Assembly: GCA_963739995.1 (NCBI GenBank)
Contig: CAVUCH010000024.1
Location: forward strand, 5,839 to 69,838
Length of the DNA stretch: 64,000 nucleotides
From: CAVUCH01 sp963739995
Lineage (GTDB): Bacteria; Acidobacteriota; Vicinamibacteria; Vicinamibacterales; JAENWD01
Direction of reading: 5' to 3'
In this document: positions 1 through 8,317 of the stretch, one piece after another
Numbering within the stretch: position 1 is the stretch's first letter
Layout: each line of letters starts with the position of its first letter
Notes under the pieces: generated by a model
Databases searched by the model: none
What the model was told of the DNA's origin: nothing
The model's input: only the letters and a program-made list of their open reading frames with translations
Position numbers and translations under genes: made by a program

Positions 1-2
1 TC

Positions 3-242
3 CTGCGACCCGATATCTTCGACTACATGCGATTCGGCGAGGAGCTCGTGTGTGAGCCCTTCCAGCGGCTGATTGGTGCCCGCCGGCTGGCGGCGTACGA
101 ATACGATGGGTTCTGGATGTCGATGGACACGTTCAAGGACCGGCAGCAACTCGAGGAAATCTACGCGACGGGGCGGGCGCCCTGGGAGCTCTGGAACGGC
201 GATGCGGCTGGATCGAGTCACCATCCGCTCATAGCCGTTTAG
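3..242 (+). CDS. rfbF: Glucose-1-phosphate cytidylyltransferase, C-terminal part (cut by window edge)
   Basis: Only the last 79 or so residues are present, because the reading frame is open to the window edge. The tail has the family's end pattern: a Gly-Phe-Trp followed by Met-Asp-Thr (about residues 30-36 of the fragment), an acidic helix, and a closing Ala-Pro-Trp-x-x-Trp. In this family the enzyme makes CDP-glucose from CTP and glucose-1-phosphate, the first step to CDP-3,6-dideoxyhexoses of surface polysaccharide. The next gene starts 15 bp downstream on the same strand, so the two are probably one operon. The nucleotide-binding N-terminus is outside the window, so activity cannot be judged. 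Confidence 0.8.
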   Translation: MRPDIFDYMRFGEELVCEPFQRLIGARRLAAYEYDGFWMSMDTFKDRQQLEEIYATGRAPWELWNGDAAGSSHHPLIAV

Positions 243-257
243 CGGATCAGCCACTCG

Positions 258-963
258 ATGCTGCCGCTGAATCTGGCGCCTCTCTCGCGGCGTCCGCTTC
301 GGGTGCTCTGCCTTGGCGCCCACTCCGATGACATCGAGATCGGCTGTGGTGGCTTGATCCTCTCGCTGATCAAACTCCTACCCGACATCGAATTCCACTG
401 GGCCGTCTTTTCTGCGCCGCCTGGACGCGACGCCGAAGCACGTGCCAGTGCTCGAGCCTTCCTAAGCGGTGTGCATCGACAGCGGGTGCTACTCGACGGG
501 TTTCGCGACGGCTTTTTTCCTTATCAGGGCTCCGCCATCAAAGAAGCCTTCGAACGCCTGAAACAGGAGGTCGATGTGGATCTCATCCTCACCCATCATC
601 GCGACGATCGGCACCAGGATCACCGGGTGCTTGCCGATCTCACGTGGAATACGTTCCGAGACCACTGGATCCTCGAGTACCGAGGTCCCGAAATACGATG
701 GTGACCTGGGGCGGCCCAACGTATTCGTGCCGCTGGATCGGGAAATCTGCGAACGCAAGGTGACCTATCTCGAACGCGCATTCGGCAGCCAGCGCGACAA
801 GCACTGGTTCTCCGCCGAGACCTTCATGGGGCTGATGCGAATCCGCGGATTGGAGTGCCGCGCGCCAAGCGGCTTTGCCGAAGCGTTCTACGGGCGCAAG
901 ACAGTGCTCGGCTTGCTGTCGTCCGAAACCGAAACACCCGGTGCTGATCCCGGACCTTCCTGA
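258..963 (+). CDS. PIG-L family N-acetylglucosamine deacetylase-like protein, one frameshift
   Basis: The protein has both zinc-binding motifs of the PIG-L/LmbE family: A-H-S-D-D-x-E-x-G near residues 20-28 and H-x-R-D-D-x-H-x-D-H near residue 115. These enzymes remove acetyl groups from N-acetylated sugars, and its place behind a CDP-sugar synthesis gene suggests a role in surface polysaccharide. The frame breaks at about 680. The first frame runs into a stop at 704, while the matching C-terminal half (E-V-P-K-Y-D-G-D, then a typical P-N-V-F-V-P-L and F-G-S-Q-R) continues in another frame to 963. Removing one C at 680/681, right after GAGTAC, restores one protein of about 234 residues. Its end overlaps the convergent glycosyltransferase gene by 76 bp. 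Confidence 0.8.
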
Positions 964-1901
964 TAATTGAGCGCGAGGAACGCCGGCTGGCATCGGTCAC
1001 GACGATACGTGGCCGATGTTCCACGCCTGAAGCCTGACAATGCCCTCGCGACCGCCCGGTCGGCCAACCACCCGCTGATGGCTCGGTAACACCGTAGACG
1101 TGTACGCCCGTCGAGCCGTGCGCGTCCGACTGCCGCCACGTAGGCTGCGATCAGGCGGAGCCGCAGAATCGAGGGGGCGTTCACGACCAGCGGATCCACC
1201 CCTTCGGCGCGGGTGACGATGGATGATTTCGTATATGCTCGTCCGGGATGATCCCTATTGAAAAACTCTTCGCCGACAATCTCGCAGAACTTCCCGTGCA
1301 GTGACAACTCGGCGAGGAGCACGTGATCGGTTGCGGCATTGCTTGCCATGAGCCCGGTCAGACTCATGGCCTGCGCTCGAACGACCCCGAACAACGGTGT
1401 GCCCCAGAACGGAGCGTGCATCAGACGAGCGAACCGAACAGCCGGATCGGGGGATGTCACATCCGGCCCAGAGGCATGCGGCTGCGTGATTCGCCCGTGC
1501 TCGTCGATGCCCACGGGCCTCGCATGCGCGAGCACGACGCCGGGATCACGCTCGAGAACCTCGACACAGCGCCGGAGGAAGTCCCTTCCGCAGAGGTCGT
1601 CGTATGCGGCCCACTTGAAGAACTGCCCCGAAGAAAGTCGGAAGGCCTGGTTGAAGTTGCCGGCCAGCCCGACGTTGATCCGGTTCCGGACATAACGCAC
1701 ACGCTTGTCACTGGCGACGTAGTCGAGCGCAATCTCTCTCGTTCGGTCGGTGGATGCGTTGTCCGAGATGATCAGCTCAAAATCCTCATAGGTCTGTGCC
1801 AGGAGCGACTCGATTGTTTCTCCGAGGTACCGCTCACTGTCGAAGACTGTCAAACCGATGCTCACCTGCGGCACGATCGATTCCCCATTGCGGATGATCA
1901 C
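888..1901 (-). CDS. Family 2 glycosyltransferase
   Basis: A GT-A fold glycosyltransferase of about 337 residues. Near the N-terminus it shows V-S-I-G-L-T-V-F, then D-N-A-S-T-D-R-T (nucleotide-sugar binding), and an A-A-Y-D-D segment in the position of the metal-binding DxD. A long C-terminal part has several hydrophobic stretches. It probably transfers a sugar during surface-polysaccharide assembly, in line with the adjoining CDP-glucose, deacetylase and Cys-rich genes. I chose the GTG at 1901, which has AAGGG just upstream. The frame is open to a GTG at 1952, which would overlap the upstream gene. The donor and acceptor sugars cannot be read from sequence. Confidence 0.85.
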   Translation of the reverse strand: MIIRNGESIVPQVSIGLTVFDSERYLGETIESLLAQTYEDFELIISDNASTDRTREIALDYVASDKRVRYVRNRINVGLAGNFNQAFRLSSGQFFKWAAYDDLCGRDFLRRCVEVLERDPGVVLAHARPVGIDEHGRITQPHASGPDVTSPDPAVRFARLMHAPFWGTPLFGVVRAQAMSLTGLMASNAATDHVLLAELSLHGKFCEIVGEEFFNRDHPGRAYTKSSIVTRAEGVDPLVVNAPSILRLRLIAAYVAAVGRARLDGRTRLRCYRAISGWLADRAVARALSGFRRGTSATYRRDRCQPAFLALNYQEGPGSAPGVSVSDDSKPSTVLRP

Positions 1902-1917
1902 AAGCCCTTGAATTGAG

Positions 1918-2994
1918 CTATTGATCCGCCACTCGCTCGAGCCAGATCTCACGCCAATACGGGTAGATCGCCCGGGGACAGAACTGGTGGTATTCCCCAG
2001 TGCACGTGACGTTCTCGAGAATAATGCAGTCCGACCCGATGTGCTTCATCTTGCCGGTGCCTTCCTCGATGATGCGATCGACCCGACGGAGCACGCGAGC
2101 AGTCCTGCCACAAAATCTGAGCATCTCGACATCGAAGGACAACCCGCGGTTCCGGTTCCGGGTGTCGAGCGTGCTCACGATTTCCGCCTTGCTTTTGATC
2201 CGCACGGTCTCGCCCGGCCGCAAGTGCAGGTGAGCCGACGGCGTTTTAGTCAGTCGTCCTTCCAGATGCGGATACCTCCTGCCGCCGTTGATGAGAGGCA
2301 GGTCTGGGACGCATTTTTTGTAAAGGGTTTGAAATCTGTTGTATACGCCGATACTGAGGCCGCGAATCGCGGCCCGCACCGTTACGTTGCCGGAGCGCAC
2401 ATCTCGCCAGTATTGTCTCGGATCCTCCAGCCGAAGGGGCGTGGTCGCCCTGTTGAGCTCGGTCGCCTGACATGAATAGATGCTCTCCGAGGGATCGCAC
2501 TCGTGTGGCCTGACGGCAGTATCCGCGAGCGCTGTTTCAGTACACTGGGAGCGCTGCTCCTTGACCCGGCATTCCTCAAGCGGGGCCGTGTGATCGAACG
2601 CCGGGAGCTGAGCTTCCCGATCCCGCGAACGCTTCGCGCTCACTCTCTTGAGCCACGCCTCTTTCCAATAAATCAGGCATCCAGCCTGACAGCCTCCATG
2701 CGCCTCTCCGTCGCAACGGACGCCTTCAAGGTGCACGGCGGAACTCATACGCCTCATGCTCTTGAACTCGATCCGGTCGCATGCCTTTTCGGCCCGTTTC
2801 GAGATCCTGAAGCGGCTTCCGCAGTACTTAAGCATCTCCGGCATGAACGGCAGGGAATCGAGCCGACCATTCTCGTCGAGCGTCGCCAGGATCTCCTCCG
2901 GGGCTCTCACTTCGACCACCTCGCCTACTCCGAGCTCGACAACCGAGCCGGCGACCCTGTTGGCGGGCAGCAGCGCGCACGTAATTCTCTGCAT
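1918..2994 (-). CDS. Tandem-repeat Cys/His-domain protein of a polysaccharide locus, function unknown
   Basis: About 358 residues if it starts at the ATG at 2994; the frame stays open to 3141 and the start is uncertain. The protein contains two copies of one domain, about residues 27-118 and 263-355. Each copy has E-I-x-(A/S)-T-L-D, then E-M-L-(K/R)-(Y/F)-C-G, then C-(D/T)-G-E-x-H-x-x-C with identical C-x4-H-x2-C spacing, and ends Y-W-(K/R)-E-x-W-L-(K/E)-R-V. The copies are clearly related but divergent, so the duplication is old. The regular Cys and His positions suggest metal binding or a structural cross-link; this is inference. I recall similar single-domain proteins near exopolysaccharide glycosyltransferases, and here one lies directly upstream of a GT2 gene. 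Confidence 0.7.
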   Translation of the reverse strand: MQRITCALLPANRVAGSVVELGVGEVVEVRAPEEILATLDENGRLDSLPFMPEMLKYCGSRFRISKRAEKACDRIEFKSMRRMSSAVHLEGVRCDGEAHGGCQAGCLIYWKEAWLKRVSAKRSRDREAQLPAFDHTAPLEECRVKEQRSQCTETALADTAVRPHECDPSESIYSCQATELNRATTPLRLEDPRQYWRDVRSGNVTVRAAIRGLSIGVYNRFQTLYKKCVPDLPLINGGRRYPHLEGRLTKTPSAHLHLRPGETVRIKSKAEIVSTLDTRNRNRGLSFDVEMLRFCGRTARVLRRVDRIIEEGTGKMKHIGSDCIILENVTCTGEYHQFCPRAIYPYWREIWLERVADQ

Positions 2995-3571
2995 CGTTTG
3001 CACGAGCGTCACCCGAGAGATGGCCACCGTCAGGACGGGACTCTTGTCGGCGCCCCTCAATTCACGACCAGACAACCAACCACACGATTGCCCGCCTGGC
3101 CGGCGTAATGGATACGGCTGAACCGTCTGAGAGCTGGCCAACGGCTGGCGATTCGCAGGTATCGCACCAGCGTCGGGCAGACGTCTGCAACCGGTGATAG
3201 CGAAAACCGTGCCGGCCGTGCATTCCGGGTGAGCCCGCCGCCCGCGCTGGGCAAAAGGACCGTGCGACCCTTGCGCTGCAAACCGCGGTAGAGTAGTCCT
3301 CCCCGGCGCCTTCTGTCTGCCTGCGTCCAGACATCTTCCACAGCCGCCATCGGGCTCAAGGAAAACAGATCAGAAATCTCGGTCCGATGCTTGCCTCTAA
3401 ATCTGCACCGCCCGACACGGTTCGGCGCTACACTTCGAGCGTCGCACCGGTCCCCTAGGGGCGGGACCTGCCAGCTTCCTTTCATCATCTTCCGTAGCGA
3501 GCATGCCGCGCGTGCCGCTTCGGATTGAGCTTTGCCAGCAACCGTCGTCCGGTGGTTACGCAATTCGTCCT
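2995..3571. other. Gap between two minus-strand genes, no supported gene
   Basis: Several open frames cross this stretch, including a minus-strand one at 3057-3563, but none has a recognisable motif, a ribosome binding site or a believable amino-acid composition (Arg-rich, typical of non-coding G+C-rich frames). The part up to 3141 may belong to the N-terminus of the repeat protein if that starts further upstream. I see no hairpin or repeat here. Confidence 0.5.
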
Positions 3572-6139
3572 CTACGGCTTTTTACCCTTCTGGTATGTCG
3601 CCGTATACGTAGTCGCGACCGCTGGAGCCACGATCGTGTGCGACTGTGCGCCACCATCGGACCAGCTCACGAAGTAATGCCTCCCGCTCAGTACCTGCGG
3701 CGATGGTGCGCTGACCGAAACGGCCGATCCTACGATTACCGTGCGAGTGAAGGGTGCCGCCTGTCCCGTGACGCCAGCGACGAGCTGAAGCCCGGCTGGG
3801 CTCGACTGGAATGTGAGCTGAACCGTCTCAGGATCCAGCCGGACCGTCTCTCTCCGCTGCAAACCGCTTGCGTCAGTCGCCGTGAGCGCTAATTCGAGGT
3901 ATGACGGATACTCGTGATCCGGCGCCGAGAACGATCCACCATAGGTTCCGTCAAACCGCTGAATCGTGTGACTATGACAATTGGACGGGCAGTGCTGCAT
4001 GACCAAAGTCCAACTGAGCGCTGTGGCCGGGAGAGAGCCCTGTTCCGGGTCTGTGGCTGTCCCGGAAAAAGCGATGGTTTGGCCGACGCGCCACTTCAAG
4101 CTTGAGGTAGGCATCGTGATCGAGGGCACCGGCGGGTTGTTGTCCGCGCTGATCAGCACCGCAGCGACATCCGCGAAGTTCTGCGGATCACTGACACGCA
4201 CCCGCGCAAGGTAGTCGCCGTTCTGAGTATAGGTGAACGTTGGCTGGGCCACAGTGGCGTCATCGAACTCACCATCGCCGTCCAGATCCCACGCGAACGT
4301 CAACGCGCCTCCCTCCGGGTCGCGCGAATCTCTCGCGTCGAAGCTCACCGTGAGAGGCACCGACCCGAACGTGGGCGACGCTTGAACGGTCGCCGTTGGC
4401 GGCAAGTTGCCGCTGACATAACGAATGCGATGTATCCGCTCGTCGTCGAAACCAGCGTAATAGATGTCGCCACCCGGTCCGCGGACCAGGAACACCGGGC
4501 CCCGCGCAGACGCCTTGACGGTGACCCGATTGTTCGGATTCGGCAGACCATTCGAGCCGGGCAGCATCGCCCAAATGCACTTCCGCGAGTAATCCGCAAA
4601 AAACAGTGCTCCGTCGTAGCTGTCCGGGTAGCTGCCGCCAGTGTAGAAGGCCAGACCGGCAATTGACGAACTGCCTGTGGAGCAGGCTTCTCCCGACACC
4701 ACGGTGCTGCTGTGGTTGTATGTAAAGTACGGCGCCAGGACCGGGGACGGACTCGTTGAGTACAGAGTCTCACACACGGGCAGATTGTGAAGGTCGAACC
4801 CGCTCTGCCGAGCGCTACCTTCATAACACGGCCATCCGAAGTTCTCCACCGTCATATCTGCGCCGTCCACTACCCGGTTTATTTCCTCCCACTCCCTTGA
4901 ACCGACGTCTCCGATCCACAGTTCGCGAGTGCCAGGCCTGATGGTGAAGCGGAATGGGTTCCGCAGGCCGTACGCGACGATGCGTCGTGCGTTCAGATCG
5001 CTGCTGCTGGCGAGCGGATTCATTGGAAAAGCGGCCCCTGAGCTGGGATCGATCCGGATGATGGTGCCGTCCAAGGTCGCAGGATCCGCCGGGGTTCGCA
5101 AATCCTGGCTCCGTAGCGCGCCGGCTTCGTTGACGGGATCGCCACTAGGTGGGTCTCCGGGAGTTTGCCCGTAATCAGCGTAATTGAAGCTCGCGCCCTC
5201 ACCACCGCTGGCGTACAAGGCGCCGTCGGGACCGAAGAACAACGTGCCGACCGAGTGGCTTGGAAACTGCTGATACCAATCGCCGATGAGAACCTGCTCA
5301 TCGAAGAGATTCCCGTCTGTCAAATCGATCCGCGAAAGCCGGCCACTCACCACACAGCCGTTCGTCGTGGCACCAGGCGGATCCGGACAGGTATCGGCCG
5401 TGCCGTCCGTCGTAGCCCACCGCGGCGCCAGGCCGCCGATGACCGCGTTGTATGTGTACAACATGTACGCATACGGCGATGCTGGGAAAGTGGGGTCCAG
5501 GGCCATCCCGAGCAGGCCACGGTCCCAGTAGTTGTGAACCTGCGTGCGCAGATCCGCCACGATGGTGGGCGTCGCGTCCTGCACGGTGTCAAACACCTTG
5601 ATCAGGCCGCTTTTCTCAGCGACGAACACACGCGCGTCCGAGGCGAATGCGACCACCATGGGATCAAGCAGCCCAGTGAACGGCATCGTGGTGTCTTCGA
5701 AACCGGCGGTCGTCGTGAACACCCAGGTCGCTGTCGACATGACATTGCCCGCGAGGTCTTGAGCATTGCGCACCGTAACCGTGTATGTCCGCGCGCCGAC
5801 GAGGTCGAGAGTAGGGTTGAGGGTTGCGGTGGCTGTTGCGGCGTCGTACGAAACAGTCGATGGGACGGCCACGTTGGCGGAATCTGTTAGCACCATCGAA
5901 ATCGACGTGCCCAGCACGGGTTCGCTGAACACTGCTTGCACATCGATTACCGTCGAGACCCCGGTCGCGTTTGCGGGCGGCGTCGCGACGACGACGGTTG
6001 GAGGCTCTGTGTCGGCGGTCTGTGCGGGCAGCCGGGACCCAAGGCCCTGGCCAGCAATCATAGCCAGAGTCATCCAAACCAAAACAGCCAGGCTCGCGGG
6101 GCGCAAGACCGGCGCAAGCCCTCTTTTGGTTTCTCTCAT
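3572..6139 (-). CDS. Secreted PQQ-dependent sugar dehydrogenase (GSDH type) with Ig-like and PKD domains
   Basis: The 855-residue protein starts at the ATG at 6139, behind GGAGG with a 4-nt spacer. A hydrophobic signal peptide (about residues 12-40) comes first. Next is a bacterial Ig-like 'Big_5' domain (about 45-150: P-P-T-V-V-V, then A-V-F-S-E-P-V), followed by a soluble glucose/sorbosone-dehydrogenase propeller (about 155-570) with D-R-G-L-L-G-M-A-L-D-P and G-L-R-N-P-F-R. A PKD domain follows (about 575-665: F-D-A-R-D-S-R-D-P-E-G), then beta-rich repeats to the end. Such enzymes oxidise sugars outside the cytoplasmic membrane using PQQ. The added adhesion-type domains suggest binding to polysaccharide. 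The true substrate is unknown, and no PQQ synthesis genes are in the window. Confidence 0.85.
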   Translation of the reverse strand: MRETKRGLAPVLRPASLAVLVWMTLAMIAGQGLGSRLPAQTADTEPPTVVVATPPANATGVSTVIDVQAVFSEPVLGTSISMVLTDSANVAVPSTVSYDAATATATLNPTLDLVGARTYTVTVRNAQDLAGNVMSTATWVFTTTAGFEDTTMPFTGLLDPMVVAFASDARVFVAEKSGLIKVFDTVQDATPTIVADLRTQVHNYWDRGLLGMALDPTFPASPYAYMLYTYNAVIGGLAPRWATTDGTADTCPDPPGATTNGCVVSGRLSRIDLTDGNLFDEQVLIGDWYQQFPSHSVGTLFFGPDGALYASGGEGASFNYADYGQTPGDPPSGDPVNEAGALRSQDLRTPADPATLDGTIIRIDPSSGAAFPMNPLASSSDLNARRIVAYGLRNPFRFTIRPGTRELWIGDVGSREWEEINRVVDGADMTVENFGWPCYEGSARQSGFDLHNLPVCETLYSTSPSPVLAPYFTYNHSSTVVSGEACSTGSSSIAGLAFYTGGSYPDSYDGALFFADYSRKCIWAMLPGSNGLPNPNNRVTVKASARGPVFLVRGPGGDIYYAGFDDERIHRIRYVSGNLPPTATVQASPTFGSVPLTVSFDARDSRDPEGGALTFAWDLDGDGEFDDATVAQPTFTYTQNGDYLARVRVSDPQNFADVAAVLISADNNPPVPSITMPTSSLKWRVGQTIAFSGTATDPEQGSLPATALSWTLVMQHCPSNCHSHTIQRFDGTYGGSFSAPDHEYPSYLELALTATDASGLQRRETVRLDPETVQLTFQSSPAGLQLVAGVTGQAAPFTRTVIVGSAVSVSAPSPQVLSGRHYFVSWSDGGAQSHTIVAPAVATTYTATYQKGKKP

Positions 6140-6993
6140 GTAACCTCCCGACCTCAGCGAGCCGCGAGATTTACCGGGTTCCGATGAAACGTGACTGCAA
6201 CCCAGGCCCGTAGTGAGCAGACACGCATCAGAAGCGGTCACAGAGCCGCCGTCAGCAGGGTCCGCCGCGGTGCTCGGCTTGACGGGGATTGCCTGAGCAG
6301 CCCGAACACACGGCCACATCGCGACTCCTCGTGACGAGCAATGGCGACCGAACCGGCGTGCCTTACGTTATTGCGATAACCGGAGCCGAAGGTGCCGGTG
6401 TATACCACACGGGAAGAAGATGACGCCAGCGCTTTTCAACAAACGCCTGAGGTGTCGGTGCTGCTGGTGGGAGACTGAGCACGTCAGCTGGGCAAACAGC
6501 CGACGGCCTGCCGAGCACTCTCACACACTGCCTTCAGTCCGGTCGGCCTCTGAACTGAGGAGGTCGACTGACGATGACGAGACGCCGCGACGACGGCTAC
6601 GCAGGATCTGGGCGTGCCGCTCGTGGACAACCGCGAGATGCGATCACCCCTGCTATTTCAGCCACAAGGCCAAGAGCCGCTCGCGTGTCCAATCACCACG
6701 CATTCGGCCGCTGCCATCGGGCAGGCGGTCACGTCAACCAAGAAGGGCTGGGAGAGCACCGTGCCGCGGGCACACGGTCACGAGCCCGTCTGGACCGAGA
6801 CTGGCGGGCTATCGGCTGAGTCGCGCGCCGCGCTGCGGCAGATCGATGTGAACTTCCGACTTGAGACATGAACGGGCGGGAATAAAGGTCGCTGCCCGGG
6901 ACAGGCCAGCCTGAGGCCAGACAAGCCCATAGCCAGCAGACTGCCGCCTGAACGGTAGAGGCGCCGACCCGTCCTGCCTATAATTGGGGGTTC
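6140..6993. other. Long intergenic stretch between divergent genes
   Basis: About 850 bp lie between the sugar dehydrogenase and DUF1015 genes, the longest gap in the window. Several short frames cross it, the longest at 6420-6851 and 6614-6871, all Arg/Pro-rich and without motifs. It must hold the dehydrogenase promoter on the minus strand and the DUF1015 promoter at its right end. No tRNA, repeat or remnant could be recognised. Confidence 0.5.
6979..6984 (+). promoter_or_regulatory. TATAAT -10 element next to the DUF1015 start
   Basis: A perfect TATAAT ends 9 nt before the ATG at 6994, and there is no purine-rich ribosome binding site in between. Transcription would begin within a few bases of the start codon, so the message is probably leaderless. 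No good -35 hexamer is seen about 17 bp upstream. Confidence 0.5.
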
Positions 6994-8217
6994 ATGGCTG
7001 CCCTCCACCCGTTCCGCGCCCTGCGTCCGACGCCCGAACGGGCCGCGGCCGTCGCTGCCGTTCCCTACGACGTCGTCAACACCGACGAGGCGCGGGAGCT
7101 GGCTGCCGCGAATCCGTTCAGTTTTCTGCATGTCTCTCGTGCCGAGATCGATCTTCCGGCCGACACCCACCCGTACGCGGATGCCGTATACGCGACGGCG
7201 GCCCGCAACTTCGAACGGCTGCGGCAACAGGCGCCGCTCGTCCTGGACGAGACACCGCGCGTGTACCTGTACAAGCTGCGCATGGGCGCGCACGAGCAGA
7301 CCGGCGTGGCCGGATGCTTCTCGGTCGACGAGTACGAGCGCGACATCATCCGCAAACACGAGCGCACGCGTAAGGACAAGGAGGACGACCGCACCCGGCA
7401 CATTGTCGATCTGCGCGCGCAGACCGGACCGGTGTTCCTCACCTATCCCACCTCGGGCGCCGTCGACACCGTCGCGGCGCGGGTGGCGGGCAGCGCGCCG
7501 CTGTTCGACTTCACGGCACCGGACGGCGTGCAGCACACCGTGTGGCCCGTGCCGGATTGCGACGGAGCGGCGCTGGTGGCGGCCTTCGAGGCGATTCCCC
7601 TCCTGTACATCGCCGACGGCCATCACCGCGCCGCAAGCGCGATGCGTGCGCGCCAGGCGCTGCGCGGGCGGGCAGCCGGCGGCTCTGCCGCCGAAGCCGA
7701 CACGTTCCTCGCCGTGGCGTTCCCGAGCGACCAGGCGCAGATCCTGCCCTACCACCGCGTGGTAAAGGACCTGGCCGGCCACTCGTCGGCGTCGTTGCTG
7801 GAGGCATTGGGCGCGCGGGTGCGCGTCCGTCCCGGCGGCGAGGCGCCCGCCGGGGCCGGCGAAGTCGCGATGTACCTGGCGGGCGGGTGGCACGCGCTCA
7901 CACTCGCGCCCGCTTCGCCAGGCGCCGCGCCGGCCGATCATCTCGACGTCGCGCGCCTTCACGACCAGGTGCTCGCGCCCCTGCTGCAGGTCGGCGACGT
8001 ACGCGTAGACAAGCGCATCGACTTCGTGGGAGGGATCCGGGGATCCCGTGCGCTCGCCCGGCTCGTAGATGAGGGCCAGGCTGCCATCGCATTCGCCATG
8101 CACGCGGTGAGCATCGGCGACCTGATGGCTATCGCCGACGCGGGCGGCATCATGCCGCCGAAATCCACCTGGTTCGAGCCGAAGCTGCGGGACGGACTCC
8201 TCAGCCATGTCATCTGA
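6994..8217 (+). CDS. DUF1015 family protein, first gene of a serine-biosynthesis cluster
   Basis: A 407-residue cytoplasmic protein, full length for DUF1015. It opens with the family's F-R-A-L-R-P, a V-P-Y-D-V-V-N block near residues 26-32, and a charged D-I-I-R-K-H-E-x-T segment near 120. In the middle is the hallmark A-D-G-H-H-R at about residues 207-212, which resembles ParB/SerK-type nucleotide-binding motifs. The gene sits 100 bp before serA and is followed by serC. The family has no settled activity. Because no phosphoserine phosphatase gene is present here, a role in phosphate transfer on serine or phosphoserine is a reasonable guess, but only that. Confidence 0.85.
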   Translation: MAALHPFRALRPTPERAAAVAAVPYDVVNTDEARELAAANPFSFLHVSRAEIDLPADTHPYADAVYATAARNFERLRQQAPLVLDETPRVYLYKLRMGAHEQTGVAGCFSVDEYERDIIRKHERTRKDKEDDRTRHIVDLRAQTGPVFLTYPTSGAVDTVAARVAGSAPLFDFTAPDGVQHTVWPVPDCDGAALVAAFEAIPLLYIADGHHRAASAMRARQALRGRAAGGSAAEADTFLAVAFPSDQAQILPYHRVVKDLAGHSSASLLEALGARVRVRPGGEAPAGAGEVAMYLAGGWHALTLAPASPGAAPADHLDVARLHDQVLAPLLQVGDVRVDKRIDFVGGIRGSRALARLVDEGQAAIAFAMHAVSIGDLMAIADAGGIMPPKSTWFEPKLRDGLLSHVI

Positions 8218-8270
8218 CGCAAGCCGTCGGGAGGCTGACCGTGGACCTGGAGCTCGTAGTCCGTCCGCAG

Positions 8271-8301
8271 CCCGTCGCCCGTAGCCCGTAGCCCGTAACC
8301 C
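8271..8301 (+). repeat. Intergenic heptamer repeat (CCCGTAG type)
   Basis: Four successive seven-base units (CCCGTCG, CCCGTAG, CCCGTAG, CCCGTAA) lie between the DUF1015 and serA genes. Similar seven-base periodicities occur at 9566-9586 and 25942-25994, also between genes. Confidence 0.75.
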
Positions 8302-8317
8302 AGAACGTAAGTTCCCA

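Noticed and set aside
3057..3563. 168-codon minus-strand open frame upstream of the repeat protein
   Set aside because: No ribosome binding site, no motif, Arg-rich noise; it also overlaps the possible N-terminus of the repeat protein.
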